DNA of 64,000 nucleotides from AP-15 sp035538335 (GCA_035538335.1 DATLKN010000047.1:48156-112155); one strand, 5' to 3'. Numbered from the stretch's first letter, positions 41,303 through 50,371 are shown. A program made the numbers and translations. Notes: a model not told the origin generated them from the sequence alone.

Positions 41303-42955
41303 CTATCGCCTCTCCGGCTCGACCCAGCGCACGGGCGCCGGCAGGATCCGCCCGGCCTTCGACCATTCGACGAGTTCGCGCTTCAGGATCTTGCCGCTGG
41401 CGGTGAGCGGAAACTCCGACATCGCGATGAAGTATTCCGGCATGTCGTAGCGCGACAGCCCCTCGCGGTTGAGGTGGTCGAGGAGCGCCTCGGCCGCGAC
41501 GCTCTCGCCCTCGTGCAGAATGACCGCGAGGCAGACCTTCTCGCCGAGCCGCGCGTCGGCGACGGCGAAGGCGGCGCAGCGGGCGACCGCGGGATGGCGC
41601 ATCGCCAAATCCTCGATGCGCGCCGGGTGAATATTGTGGCCGCCGCGGATGATCAGGTCCTTCTTGCGGCCGACGATTTCGAGGCAGCCCCGGTCGTCGA
41701 GGCGCCCCAAATCGCCGCTCATGAACCAGCCCGTCCGGTTGAACGATTCTTCGGTGGCCTGCTGGTTGTCGAAATAGCCGAGCGTCAAGCAGGCACCGCG
41801 GCCGCCGATTTCGCCCACCATGCCCGGCGGCGCCTCGAGGTCGGGGTTCTCCTGGTCGAATATCCTGATCTCGTAGGCGGTGCAGGCGCGCCCGCAGGTC
41901 TCGACGATGGTCTGCGGCGCGTCCGTCGGCAGCGTGTACTGGTGCGAGCCGTTCTCGGTCATGCCGTAGACGTTCTGCGGCAGGATCCCCCGGTCGAAAA
42001 AGGCCTGCGCGGTCTCGCGCGGGATCGGCGAGCCGGCCATGTAGAAGACCCGGACCCGCCCGAGCCTGTCGAGCCGGCGGCGGCGCATCTCGGCGAGGAT
42101 GTCCATCGCATGCGTCGGCACGCCCATGACGTAGCTCGCGCCCGACTCGATGATCCAGTCGAGGGCGGTCATGCCTGGGGGCGGCGCGTTGACGACGAGT
42201 TCGAGCCCGGCCGCCAGCATCTGCTCGACCGCGACGGTGGCGATGTGGTGGCTCGTCGGGCTGAGGCTGAGGAGCACCGTCTTTTCGTCGTGGTGCCAGT
42301 CTTCGACCATCGCGCGGCCGTTCGCGAGGAGCGTGTTGTCGGAATGCATGACGCCTTTCGGCGTGCCGGTCGTGCCCGAGGTGAAGGCGAGATAGATGAT
42401 CTTGTCGGGGTTGCGGTCGGCGGGCGGCAGCGGCTGCGGCGCGGTCGGGAAGGGCGCCGCCGCCGGCGGTCCGCCGCCCAGCGTGTAGATCCGCCGCATC
42501 GAGGGCAGCGCTGCCGCCTCGGCGAAGATGTCGGCATGGCTCGCGTCGGCGCCGTAGCCCGGCTGCGCGAAGAGCGCGGCGGCGCGGATGCGGGCGAGCA
42601 GGCCCGCGATCTCGACGACCGTGTAGTTCTGGTGCAATGACGGGTTGCAGACATAGCCCTGGCGCGAGCAGGCGATGAGCACGATGACGCTTTCGACGCG
42701 GCTCGGCAGCCACAGCGCGACGCGCTCGCCGCGCTTCAGCCCGGCCGCATGCAGGTCGCCCGCCACCGCATCGATGGCGGCGAGCAGCTCGCGCCAGGTG
42801 AACCGGCGCCTGCCGTCGCGCAGTGCGAAGGCATCGGGGCGCGCCGCGGCGTGGTCGCAGAGCAGCGTGTAGAGCGTCTCCTCGCGCCACAGCCCCCGCG
42901 CGTAATACTCCCGCGCTACCGCCGGGTCGTGCAGTGTCAGCAGCGTGTTCGTCAT
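41303..42955 (-). CDS. AMP-forming acyl-CoA or aryl-CoA ligase
   Basis: Activates a carboxylic acid as its CoA thioester. Acyl-adenylate motifs: AFTSGTTGTPKGVMHSD, YGMTENGSHQYT (A5-like), GDLGRLDDRGCLEIVGRKKD and the catalytic lysine in SGKILKRELVEW; GGHNIHPARIED is conserved. 550 residues, a normal length. Substrate unknown (fatty, dicarboxylic or aromatic acid). It probably works with the enoyl-CoA hydratase downstream. ATG at 42955 is preceded by the divergent pncC-like gene's upstream region. Confidence 0.9.
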   Translation of the reverse strand: MTNTLLTLHDPAVAREYYARGLWREETLYTLLCDHAAARPDAFALRDGRRRFTWRELLAAIDAVAGDLHAAGLKRGERVALWLPSRVESVIVLIACSRQGYVCNPSLHQNYTVVEIAGLLARIRAAALFAQPGYGADASHADIFAEAAALPSMRRIYTLGGGPPAAAPFPTAPQPLPPADRNPDKIIYLAFTSGTTGTPKGVMHSDNTLLANGRAMVEDWHHDEKTVLLSLSPTSHHIATVAVEQMLAAGLELVVNAPPPGMTALDWIIESGASYVMGVPTHAMDILAEMRRRRLDRLGRVRVFYMAGSPIPRETAQAFFDRGILPQNVYGMTENGSHQYTLPTDAPQTIVETCGRACTAYEIRIFDQENPDLEAPPGMVGEIGGRGACLTLGYFDNQQATEESFNRTGWFMSGDLGRLDDRGCLEIVGRKKDLIIRGGHNIHPARIEDLAMRHPAVARCAAFAVADARLGEKVCLAVILHEGESVAAEALLDHLNREGLSRYDMPEYFIAMSEFPLTASGKILKRELVEWSKAGRILPAPVRWVEPERR

Positions 42956-43046
42956 GCCCGGCTCAGCATCGCCGTTCCGATCGGCCAGCGCTCGGGATAG
43001 AGTATCGTTTTATCGGCCAATTCAGGGGCTCCTGGAGGAAGTTGGG

Positions 43047-43532
43047 ATGATACAGGAACTGTTGCCGCAGGCGCAGCGCATCGCGGCCCGGCTCAAGGAC
43101 CGCGGCGAGACGATCGCGGTCGCCGAATCCTCGACCGGCGGGGTCATCTCGGCGGCATTGCTGGCGGTGGCGGGCGCCTCGGCCTATTTCATGGGCGGCG
43201 CCGTCGTCTATACGCGCCAATCGCGCCGGGCATTGCTCGACATCCCCGAAGAGGCGCTCGCCGACATCCGCCCCTCGACCGAGGCCTATGCGCTGCTTTT
43301 CGCGCGGGCGGTGCGCCAGAGCATGGGCACGAGCTGGGCGCTCGGCGAGACCGGCGCCACCGGGCCGACCGGCAACCGCTATGGCGACGACGCTGGGCAC
43401 AGCTGCATAGCGCTCGTCGGACCATCGGGCGAGAAGGCGATCACGGTCGAGACGCGCAACGACGACCGCGTCGGCAACATGCGCGCCTTCACCGTCGCTG
43501 CCCTCAATCTGTTGGAAAAGGCGCTGGGGTGA
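43047..43532 (+). CDS. pncC: CinA C-terminal domain protein (PncC-type nicotinamide-nucleotide amidase)
   Basis: 161 residues, the C-terminal half of CinA as a stand-alone protein. The conserved AESSTGG (about 25-31) and GETGATGPTG motifs make the deamidase active site that turns NMN into NaMN. There is no N-terminal competence domain. ATG at 43047 is preceded by GGAGGAA. With pncA and nadD elsewhere in the window it supports pyridine-nucleotide recycling. Stand-alone activity is known for PncC and is inferred here. Confidence 0.85.
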   Translation: MIQELLPQAQRIAARLKDRGETIAVAESSTGGVISAALLAVAGASAYFMGGAVVYTRQSRRALLDIPEEALADIRPSTEAYALLFARAVRQSMGTSWALGETGATGPTGNRYGDDAGHSCIALVGPSGEKAITVETRNDDRVGNMRAFTVAALNLLEKALG

Positions 43533-43540
43533 CGGGGCTG

Positions 43541-43626
43541 TTCGTCGTCCCGGCGAAGGCCGGGACCCAGGCTTCCGCCGGCTCACGCGGCTGAACGGTG
43601 GACCCGGCTTGCGCCGGGGTGACGAA
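43541..43626. repeat. Palindromic intergenic repeat, family A
   Basis: CGTCCCGGCGAAGGCCGGGA at the left and GACCCGGCTTGCGCCGGGGT then GACGA at the right. A divergent copy of the 58-120 unit. It lies between the pncC-like gene and the extradiol dioxygenase gene. Confidence 0.82.
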
Positions 43627-43738
43627 CGAGCGGCGTTTGCCGGCGCCGAAAGGAATTTGACGCCTCCTTTCTTTCGGAGGATTCTTCGGGGCAGCAGAAA
43701 AGCCGGCGCTGGGCGCCGCAGCGATGGAGGGAAGCGCT

Positions 43739-44788
43739 ATGGGCGAGATTCTGGGCCTCGGCGTCACGCATTACCCGCCTCTTTCGAACCCGGACGAAAA
43801 CATGGCGCGCATCCTGAAGCGGGTGCTGGCCGACCCGGCCTTGCCGGAAGAGTACCGCACGCCGGCCGGCTGGCCCGAGCCGATGCGCCGCGAATGGGGC
43901 AATGATGCGGGACTCTCGGCCGCCGGGCGGCACCGCGCCGCGCTCGTGCAGGGCTTCAAAAACGCGCGCCGCGTGCTCGACGAGTTCGATCCCGATTTCG
44001 TCGTCATCTGGGGCGACGACCAATACGAGAATTTCAAGGAAGACGTGATCCCGCCTTATTGCCTGCTCGCCTTCCCCGATATCGAGGGGCAGCCCTGGGA
44101 GGAGTACCGCGGCGCCAACATCTGGGGCGAGCCGCACGAGAAGAAATTCCGCTACCGGGGCCATCAGGAGGCCGGCAAGTACCTGGCGAACGCGATGCTC
44201 GAGGCGGGGTTCGACATTTCCTACGCCTACCGGCCGTTGCATCACCAGCTCGGCCACGCCTTCATGAACACGCTGCTCTTCCTCGATTACGAGCGGGAGG
44301 GCTTTCCGCATCCCGTGCTGCCGTTCCAGGTCAATTGCTACGGCCGCCGCGTCATCGCCCAGGAGGCGGGGGTGCGCAGCCTCAGCGAGCAGCCGGCGGA
44401 ATCGGATTTCGACCCGCCCTCGCCGCAGCCTTGGCGCTGCTTCGATTTGGGCGCCGCGGTTGCGCGGGCGCTGGAGGCGAGCCCGTGGCGGGCGGCGCTC
44501 GTCGCCTCCTCCTCCTGGTCGCACGCGTTCCTGACGCCGAAGAACTATCTCCTCTACCCCGACGTGCCGGCCGACCGGGCGATGTACGAGGCTTTGCAGC
44601 AGGCCGATTACGCGGCCTGGCGGGCACGGCCCTTGAGCGCTGTCGAGGACAGCGGCCAGCAGGAGATGCTCAACTGGATGTGCCTCGCCGGCGCCATGGA
44701 CGCGCTTAAGCGGCGGCCGACGGAAACGAGTTTCGTCGAGAGCTGGATCTTCAACTCGAACAAGTGCTTCGCCGTCTTCGAGCCGTAA
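43739..44788 (+). CDS. Class III extradiol dioxygenase-family protein (LigB domain)
   Basis: 349 residues. The LigB-like fold starts with GLGVTHYPPL, whose histidine is a likely iron ligand, followed by VVIWGDDQYENFKED, PLHHQLGHAFMNTLLFLDYER and a C-terminal LVASSSWSHAF. Cleaves catechol- or protocatechuate-like rings next to the diol. The exact substrate is not clear. ATG at 43739 has GGAGGGAAG upstream, better than an ATG 15 bases earlier. It precedes an amidohydrolase, a pairing seen in aromatic ring-cleavage pathways. Confidence 0.82.
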   Translation: MGEILGLGVTHYPPLSNPDENMARILKRVLADPALPEEYRTPAGWPEPMRREWGNDAGLSAAGRHRAALVQGFKNARRVLDEFDPDFVVIWGDDQYENFKEDVIPPYCLLAFPDIEGQPWEEYRGANIWGEPHEKKFRYRGHQEAGKYLANAMLEAGFDISYAYRPLHHQLGHAFMNTLLFLDYEREGFPHPVLPFQVNCYGRRVIAQEAGVRSLSEQPAESDFDPPSPQPWRCFDLGAAVARALEASPWRAALVASSSWSHAFLTPKNYLLYPDVPADRAMYEALQQADYAAWRARPLSAVEDSGQQEMLNWMCLAGAMDALKRRPTETSFVESWIFNSNKCFAVFEP

Positions 44789-44810
44789 TAGGCGAGGGGC
44801 TCTACTGGCT

Positions 44811-44892
44811 GTCATTGCGAGGCGCTTAGCGGCGAAGCAATCTCGGGGCCGGGCGATCCATCGGAAGATTGCTTCGCTGCGCTCGCAATGAC
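44811..44892. repeat. Palindromic intergenic repeat, family B
   Basis: GTCATTGCGAGGCGCTTAGC at the left and AGATTGCTTCGCTGCGCTCG, then CAATGAC at the right. A complete copy, between the ring-cleavage dioxygenase and amidohydrolase genes. Confidence 0.9.
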
Positions 44893-44910
44893 ACTGAAGG
44901 AGAAAGCGCA

Positions 44911-46089
44911 ATGGCGAGGCGATACGAACTGATCTCGGCCGACGGCCATCTCGAAGTGCCGCCGGAGCGCTGGCTGCATCGGGTGCCGGAAAAGCATCGC
45001 GAGCGCGCGCCGCACACGGTGCACCTGCCCGACGGCGGCGACGCGCTCCTGATCGAAGGCCAGCCGCTGCTCGAAGCCAATTTCCTCGATCTGCGCGCCG
45101 GGCGCGCCGAGGGCACCTGGCAGCCCTTCGGCCTCAAGGTCGAGGACGCCGCCGGCACCGGCTCGCCGCAGCAGCGTGTCAAGGAACAGGACCAGGACGG
45201 GCTCGACGCCGAAGTCCTCTTCCCGGCGATGGTCGCGGGCCCCGTTTTCTGGCGCAACATCGCGCATGACGAGGTCTACAAGGCCGTCATCCGCGGCTAC
45301 AACGATTGGCTGGCGCAGGAATATTGCGCGGTCGCCCCCGACCGGCTGATCGGCATGGGCGTCATGCCGATCACCAATGCCGAGGATGCGGTTGCCGAGA
45401 TGGCGCATTGCAAGAAGCTGGGCCTCAAAGGCATCCAGCTCGGCGCATTGCCGAACGGCAAGGGCTACCCGACCCCGGAGGACGACAAGTTCTGGGCCGC
45501 GGCGGTCGATATGGAGATGCCGGTCACCTGCCACGTCGCCTTCAACCGCACCGGCGCGCGCGCCAATCACCCGACCTTCCGTTATCCGAAGGAAGTCCCC
45601 GAGGTGATGCAGCGGCTGCGGCGGCCGTTCCTCGAATGGCTGTGCAATTTCGGCCTGCCGCCCTCGGTCAGCGTCGCGCAGCTGGTATTGGCCGGCGTCT
45701 TCGAGCGCTTCCCGAAGCTGCAGGTCTTTTTCGCCGAGACGCGATTGGGTTGGGTTCCGTTCTGGCTCGAGCACGCCGATCTCTGGTATCAGCGGCATCT
45801 CGGCTGGGCGCAGGAATATCTCGGCTTTAAGCCGTTGCGGGAGCTGCCGAGCCATTACGTGCGCGAGCACGTCTATTTCAGCGTGCAATACGAGCGCGTC
45901 GCGGTCGAGGAGCGCGAGCACGTCGGGGTCAACCGCATCATGTTCGCCACCGACTTCCCGCATATCGAGAACGAATGGCCTAACTCGCGCCCGATCATCG
46001 ACAAGATCTATGCCGACGTGCCGGCGGCCGAAAAGCGCCGCATCTGGTCCGAGAACGCGGTCGAGTACTTCAAGCTCGACGCGGCGTAG
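44911..46089 (+). CDS. Amidohydrolase-2 family hydrolase or decarboxylase
   Basis: 392-residue TIM-barrel protein. ISADGHLEVP at the start, CHVAFNRTG in the middle and MFATDFPHIENEWPNS (catalytic aspartate) match the ACMSD-like amidohydrolase 2 group. Members hydrolyse or decarboxylate aromatic acids and ring-cleavage products. Likely partner of the extradiol dioxygenase gene before it, but the two are separated by a repeat. ATG at 44911 with AAGGAGA upstream. Confidence 0.88.
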   Translation: MARRYELISADGHLEVPPERWLHRVPEKHRERAPHTVHLPDGGDALLIEGQPLLEANFLDLRAGRAEGTWQPFGLKVEDAAGTGSPQQRVKEQDQDGLDAEVLFPAMVAGPVFWRNIAHDEVYKAVIRGYNDWLAQEYCAVAPDRLIGMGVMPITNAEDAVAEMAHCKKLGLKGIQLGALPNGKGYPTPEDDKFWAAAVDMEMPVTCHVAFNRTGARANHPTFRYPKEVPEVMQRLRRPFLEWLCNFGLPPSVSVAQLVLAGVFERFPKLQVFFAETRLGWVPFWLEHADLWYQRHLGWAQEYLGFKPLRELPSHYVREHVYFSVQYERVAVEEREHVGVNRIMFATDFPHIENEWPNSRPIIDKIYADVPAAEKRRIWSENAVEYFKLDAA

Positions 46090-46143
46090 GATCCGCGGCC
46101 GACATTAGCCCGGAAACGGGGTCGGGCGTGCAGCGACCCATCA

Positions 46144-46755
46144 TTAGTCGTACGCCTGATCCTCAAACGCTCGCCATTCCTCCGAGAGTATCTCCATCTC
46201 TGCCAGCGAAACCTTCGACCATCTTATCCACTGACGGAAATTCTCGCCCTTCGGGCCGTTCAGTTCGATTGCTTGTTGTCTCACAGCCTCAAGATCGGGC
46301 GTGCCATCAGCGCGCCTCTTAATATCGGGGAGCTTGGGATCGAGCACGGCATCGCCGATGCCGTCCTGGAAACTGCTCAAATGCAGATATGCTTGCATGA
46401 GCTGAGGGCGAAGCCCTGGCTCTTGCGGCCATACTTCCTTGATAACAGCCTTCATGATCTGCTTCGGGGCAGGCAGCCGGGATGTGCCCATGAGGCCGGT
46501 CGGGTGCCGCTCCATTATTTCCGCAAGCGCGCCCAAGAGTGCCGCAGGGGATGCCCCGACTTCGGCTAGTACTGCTTGTCCCGCTTTCTTCCGAGCGCGA
46601 GCGATTTCCTCGTCTATTCTGCCCTGTATCTTCTTGTTATCGGCGGTTTCGCGTATACCTGGGGTAATCCACGCAAGGATCAGCCTCCCTAGGTTGGCGG
46701 GGCCGGCTGGGTTGGCCTGCCATTGCAGCAAAGCTAACCTAGTTGCGATCTTCAA
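46144..46755 (-). CDS. Hypothetical protein of 203 residues
   Basis: I do not recognise this protein. It has no signal peptide or membrane segment. It is charged and mostly helical, with lysine- and arginine-rich segments (KIQGRIDEEIARARKKAGQA) and a cluster of acidic residues near the end (EEWRAFEDQ). It starts with TTG and has a weak ribosome site. Base use is clearly more AT-rich than the flanking genes, as in the ParDE module upstream of it, so the two look like one acquired segment. Confidence 0.6.
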   Translation of the reverse strand: MKIATRLALLQWQANPAGPANLGRLILAWITPGIRETADNKKIQGRIDEEIARARKKAGQAVLAEVGASPAALLGALAEIMERHPTGLMGTSRLPAPKQIMKAVIKEVWPQEPGLRPQLMQAYLHLSSFQDGIGDAVLDPKLPDIKRRADGTPDLEAVRQQAIELNGPKGENFRQWIRWSKVSLAEMEILSEEWRAFEDQAYD

Positions 46756-46834
46756 TTCACAAATTCTCTTTTAAGGAGAGATCAAGCAGGCTGCCAGATC
46801 TGCTGACCGTATGAGTCAACCTGATAAGCACAGA

Positions 46835-47119
46835 TCAATCTATGTCGGCTAGATTGCGGGCGCCGTGGAGGACGCGGCGAATTTCGAGAAGATCGGGATG
46901 GGCGACGTAGAGCACAACGTAATTTCCGAAGACGCTCAGCCTCACGCCTTCGCCAAGCTCTGGGCGAAGCGGTCGCGATTCGGGGAAAGCGAGCAGATCT
47001 CGGCAATGCTGCCGAAGCTCGCGGATGAAGGTTCGCGCGCGCACCGGGTTGCCTCGCGCAATGTAGTCGCCGATCTCCTCAAGGTCGGCTTCAGCGCGCC
47101 GGCTGAAGCGTAGCCGCAT
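46835..47119 (-). CDS. parE: ParE-type toxin
   Basis: 94-residue RelE/ParE-fold toxin. LRFSRRAEADLEEIGDYIAR, ELRQHCRDLLAFPESRP, VFGNYVVLYVAH and RVLHGARNLADI are typical ParE features. ParE toxins poison DNA gyrase. Starts 1 base into the parD stop. Confidence 0.92.
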   Translation of the reverse strand: MRLRFSRRAEADLEEIGDYIARGNPVRARTFIRELRQHCRDLLAFPESRPLRPELGEGVRLSVFGNYVVLYVAHPDLLEIRRVLHGARNLADID

Positions 47120-47391
47120 CAGTCAGCTCGAGGACGCGCGGCCATGGCTTCGTACTTGGATTCGAGACGGTCGAGCACGGCTTCTCCGTCCTCTTCCGAA
47201 AGCCCGCTCAGACGCCCCTCCTCGGCGAGGCGGCGCAGCTCCGCGATTTTGATTTCGCGCTGTCTTTCGCGGTCCTCGAGCAAGCGCAAGCCCTCGCGCA
47301 CGACCTCGCTCGCGTTGTTGTACCGACCGCTTTGAACCAGCTCTTTGACTAAGGCTTCGAATCGCCCGCCCAGGGTATAGCTGCTCGGCAT
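47119..47391 (-). CDS. parD: ParD-type ribbon-helix-helix antitoxin
   Basis: 90-residue antitoxin. YTLGGRFEALVKELVQSGRY, NASEVVREGLRLLEDRERQR match the ParD/CopG ribbon-helix-helix and its oligomerisation helix. Starts with ATG preceded by AGGAGG. Pairs with the ParE gene directly after it. Confidence 0.92.
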   Translation of the reverse strand: MPSSYTLGGRFEALVKELVQSGRYNNASEVVREGLRLLEDRERQREIKIAELRRLAEEGRLSGLSEEDGEAVLDRLESKYEAMAARPRAD

Positions 47392-47467
47392 TCGGCCTCC
47401 TGTGCCTTTGGCATCTTAGCATTAGATATCACCCTAGAGGCTCCGGGCAAGATGAAGCTGCGATAGC

Positions 47468-47496
47468 GCCCCACCGCGTTTGCGCGGTGGGGCTTT
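47468..47496. terminator. Strong hairpin, probable terminator
   Basis: GCCCCACCGCG, loop TTTG, CGCGGTGGGGC, then TTTC: an 11-base perfect stem. It lies between the stop of the leftward small secreted-protein gene (47513) and the leftward parD start, so it most likely ends the former. On the plus strand the TTT follows the stem, but no gene reads in from that side. Confidence 0.6.
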
Positions 47497-47512
47497 CGCG
47501 TTGCGCCCGGCC

Positions 47513-47770
47513 CTATCGGTAGTAGCCGTATCCCGCATAGGGCCCGCCGTAATAGGCCGGCGGCGCATAGGCGTGCGAGGCAATGGCGGCGCCGAGGATG
47601 CCCCCGATCACGCCGAGCGCGATGGCGGCGCCGTGATTGTCGTGGTGTTCGCGCCACTCCTCTCCCCGCCAGCCGCGGTGCCAGACGCGCGCTTCGGCGG
47701 TGGCCGGGACGGCGGCGGTGAACGCGCTCAAAAGGCCGAGGGCGGCGAGAGCGGCTGCAGACTTACGCAT
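47513..47770 (-). CDS. Small exported glycine/alanine-rich protein
   Basis: 85 residues. A signal peptide (MRKSAAALAALGLLSAFTAA, cleavage near ATAEA) precedes a basic tryptophan-rich stretch (WHRGWRGEEWREHHDNHG), a glycine-rich hydrophobic segment (ALGVIGGILGAAIAS) and a tyrosine/proline/glycine tail. The glycine segment resembles a glycine-zipper. ATG at 47770 has GGAGGA five bases upstream. Function unknown; probably envelope-associated. Confidence 0.7.
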   Translation of the reverse strand: MRKSAAALAALGLLSAFTAAVPATAEARVWHRGWRGEEWREHHDNHGAAIALGVIGGILGAAIASHAYAPPAYYGGPYAGYGYYR

Positions 47771-47847
47771 AGCATCCTCCATAGTGTGCTAGCTCATGAT
47801 AAGCAAGCTCACGTCTTCGCATCCCCGCCCGTGACGAAAATCTTGCG

Positions 47848-48573
47848 TCACCTCGCGAGCCGCCGCAGCAATGCCTGCGCCGCGGCGGGGGCGCGGACCT
47901 TGGCGCCGTTGATGAAGTATATGAAGACGTCGCGTCCCTCGGCCGACCAGCCGTGCGCCCGCTCGGCCCATTCGTCGAGGGCTTTTTGCGGATAGCCGGC
48001 GGGCTCCTCCTTCGTACAGCGCCGCAGGCGCGCGTAGACGAAATCGCCGGTCGGCTCGTCGATCGCCGGATAGGCCGCATCATCGACAAGCGCGACCGGG
48101 ACCGCGTGCCGGCGCAGCAGGTCGAAGAACGGGGGCGTCCGGAAGCTCTCGTGCCGCACCTCGACGACATGCCGCAAGTGCCGCGGCAACAGGTCGAGAA
48201 AGATGGCGAATTGCGCCTCGTCGAATTCGATGTTCGGCGGAAATTGCCAGAGGATCGGCCCGAGCTTCTCTCCCAACTCCTCGATGCCGCTGCCGAAGAA
48301 CCGTTCGAGCGCCGGCCCCATGCCGCCGAGGTCGGTGCGGTGCGTCAGATAGCGCGGGCCCTTCAGCGAAAAGACGAAATCCGCCGGCGTCTCGTCATGC
48401 CAGCGCCGGAAGGTCTGCGGATTTTGCAGCCGGTAGAATGTGCCGTTGATTTCGATGGCGGTGACCTGCCGGCTCGCATAATGCAATTCCTCCGCCTGCC
48501 GCAATCCCGGCGGATAGAAGCTGCCGCGCCACGGCGGGAAGACCCAGCCGCCGATGCCGGCGCGGATCGCCAC
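47848..48573 (-). CDS. DUF72 family protein
   Basis: 241-residue TIM-barrel-like protein of unknown function. The DUF72 signature is complete: GIGGWVFPPWRGSFYP, EINGTFYRLQNPQTFRRW, FSLKGPRYLTH, WQFPPN, VEVRHESF and FIYFINGAKV. GTG start directly after the TGA of the TfdA-like gene, so the two are co-transcribed. No partner hints at a substrate. Confidence 0.9.
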   Translation of the reverse strand: MAIRAGIGGWVFPPWRGSFYPPGLRQAEELHYASRQVTAIEINGTFYRLQNPQTFRRWHDETPADFVFSLKGPRYLTHRTDLGGMGPALERFFGSGIEELGEKLGPILWQFPPNIEFDEAQFAIFLDLLPRHLRHVVEVRHESFRTPPFFDLLRRHAVPVALVDDAAYPAIDEPTGDFVYARLRRCTKEEPAGYPQKALDEWAERAHGWSAEGRDVFIYFINGAKVRAPAAAQALLRRLAR

Positions 48574-49458
48574 TCAGGCCGCCTGCTCGACCGTCGGACC
48601 GTCGCCCGCCAAGGTCGTGCGCCGCATGTCGCGTACCTCTCCCCTGTCGAAGCGGCGAGCGCGGTGCATCGTCGTGCGATTGTCCCACATGACGAGATCG
48701 TGCAGCCGCCAGCGGTGCGAATAGACGAATTCCGGCCGCGTCGCATGGTCGATCAGGTCCAACAGGAACGTGCGCGCCTCGGGGACCGTCCAGCCGAGGA
48801 TGGCGCCGGCATGCGAGGCGAGGAAGAGCGACTTGCGCCCGGTCGCCGGATGGGTACGCACAAGGCGCTGGCGCACCGGGACGAAGGCGGCCTTTTCCTC
48901 CGGCGTCAGATCGGTGAAGCCGATCTTCTCGCGCGAATAAATGAGCGAATGCTCGCAGACGAGGTCCTCGATCTCGGCCTTGGTGCGCGCGTCGAGCGCG
49001 TCCCAGGCGGCGCGCATGTCGGCGAATTCGGTGTTGCCGCCCCAGGACGGCAAGGCGCGGCCCGACAACAGCGAATATTTCGCCGGCACCGGGCGGAACG
49101 AGCTGTCGGAATGCCACAGCCGGTCGCCGAGCTTGAAGAACCACACCCGGTCCTCGGCCGAGATGACCCGGCCCTCCTTGTCGAGGTTCGAGAGGTCGGC
49201 CATGCCGGGGCCGAGCCGCTGCTCGTCGCGCTTTCTGACGTGCCCCGGGGTCGCATAGCTTTCGAGTTCGCCGAAATGACGGCTGAAGGCGATCTGCTGC
49301 GCGTCCGTCAGATCCTGTCCGGGGAAGACGAGAACCGCGTGGCGGTCCATGCCGGCTGCGACCGCCGCGACCTCCTGCGCGTCGAGCGGCCGGCGGCAAT
49401 CGAGGCCGGCGACCTCCGCGCCGATCAGCGGGTGCAGCGGGCGGATCGATATCGGCAT
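48574..49458 (-). CDS. TfdA/TauD-family Fe(II)/2-oxoglutarate dioxygenase
   Basis: 294-residue double-stranded beta-helix enzyme. The iron ligands are His116 and Asp118 (WHSDSSF) and the histidine of DNRTTMHRARRFDRG, where the arginines bind 2-oxoglutarate. Its closest style is TfdA-type, which oxidises aryloxyalkanoic acids such as 2,4-D, rather than taurine dioxygenase. Substrate not certain. It is the first gene of a two-gene unit with DUF72, and stands 16 bases from the MaoC-like gene upstream. Confidence 0.88.
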   Translation of the reverse strand: MPISIRPLHPLIGAEVAGLDCRRPLDAQEVAAVAAGMDRHAVLVFPGQDLTDAQQIAFSRHFGELESYATPGHVRKRDEQRLGPGMADLSNLDKEGRVISAEDRVWFFKLGDRLWHSDSSFRPVPAKYSLLSGRALPSWGGNTEFADMRAAWDALDARTKAEIEDLVCEHSLIYSREKIGFTDLTPEEKAAFVPVRQRLVRTHPATGRKSLFLASHAGAILGWTVPEARTFLLDLIDHATRPEFVYSHRWRLHDLVMWDNRTTMHRARRFDRGEVRDMRRTTLAGDGPTVEQAA

Positions 49459-49474
49459 CGGCTGTCTCCTTTCT

Positions 49475-50269
49475 TCACGCGGCGGCGAGCTGTCGCGGCC
49501 GCCAGATCGCGGTATGCGCGATGACGGCGATCGGCTCGGCGCGGTTCTTCAGCACCAGCACGTCGAGATCGACGAAACGGTGGCCCTTCTTTTCGTAATT
49601 GGCGGCGATGCGGGCGCGCGCCGAGATCTCGTCGCCGATATGGGCGAGCCCCAGATGCCGCACCCGGCTGCCGGTATGAATCCACGGGCCCATGACGAAA
49701 TTGTGCGACAGCGCCCAGTTGGCGGTGCGCAGGATGGTCCCCGGATGAAGCAGCCCTTCCTCGGCGTAGATCGGCGCGCTCTCGCGCACGTCGGCGAGAT
49801 ATTGCCGCAAATATTCCTCGGTCAACGCCAGCGGGTTGATGGCGAGCGCCCGGCCCGGCCGCAGCCCCGCCTCGTCGGCCGGCGGCCGGCTTTCCGGCGG
49901 CGCCGCCGCCGCGGCGAAGTCTTGCGGCATCGGCGCCGCTTCGGCCGGCAATGCGGCGCTGCCGGCGGCGCAGACCTCGCCGCGGCTTTCGACCTCGAGG
50001 TCGAGCCCCGCCGCCGTCTCGGCGGCGCTCGCCACCGCGTTCTCGCCGTCGTAGACCGGTTTCAGGAGGCGGCAGGCCGCCTCGCCGCGCGCGAGCCAGT
50101 CGCGCCCCCAGCGCATGACCGCGAGGTGGCTCATATAGGCGTAGACATCGACCCCCGGCACGAGCCCGCCGCCAAAGCCGAAGCGGCGCGCGACATCGTT
50201 GTCGTGGATCTTGTTCTCGCTGTCGCGCGCGGTGTTGTAGGCAACGACGCGGTGCGGTTCGGGCGTCAT
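49475..50269 (-). CDS. MaoC-like hotdog-fold acyl dehydratase
   Basis: 264 residues, duplicated hotdog fold. The first half has NKIHDNDVARRFGFGGGLVPGVDVYAYM and the second MGPWIHTGSRVRHLGLAHIGDEISARARIAANYEKKGH. The HxG-type hydratase loop looks partial. Likely hydrates or dehydrates an enoyl-CoA-like substrate in the local catabolic set. Divergent from the metallo-beta-lactamase gene. Confidence 0.75.
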   Translation of the reverse strand: MTPEPHRVVAYNTARDSENKIHDNDVARRFGFGGGLVPGVDVYAYMSHLAVMRWGRDWLARGEAACRLLKPVYDGENAVASAAETAAGLDLEVESRGEVCAAGSAALPAEAAPMPQDFAAAAAPPESRPPADEAGLRPGRALAINPLALTEEYLRQYLADVRESAPIYAEEGLLHPGTILRTANWALSHNFVMGPWIHTGSRVRHLGLAHIGDEISARARIAANYEKKGHRFVDLDVLVLKNRAEPIAVIAHTAIWRPRQLAAA

Positions 50270-50371
50270 TCTCGCTTCCTCGCTGTGCGGCTGGCGGCAA
50301 GGCTTGCACCCTGCCGCGCCCTCCGCAATCCTTTCCTTGCCCGAAGGCGAGCGAAAGAGGAAGGCTCCAGG

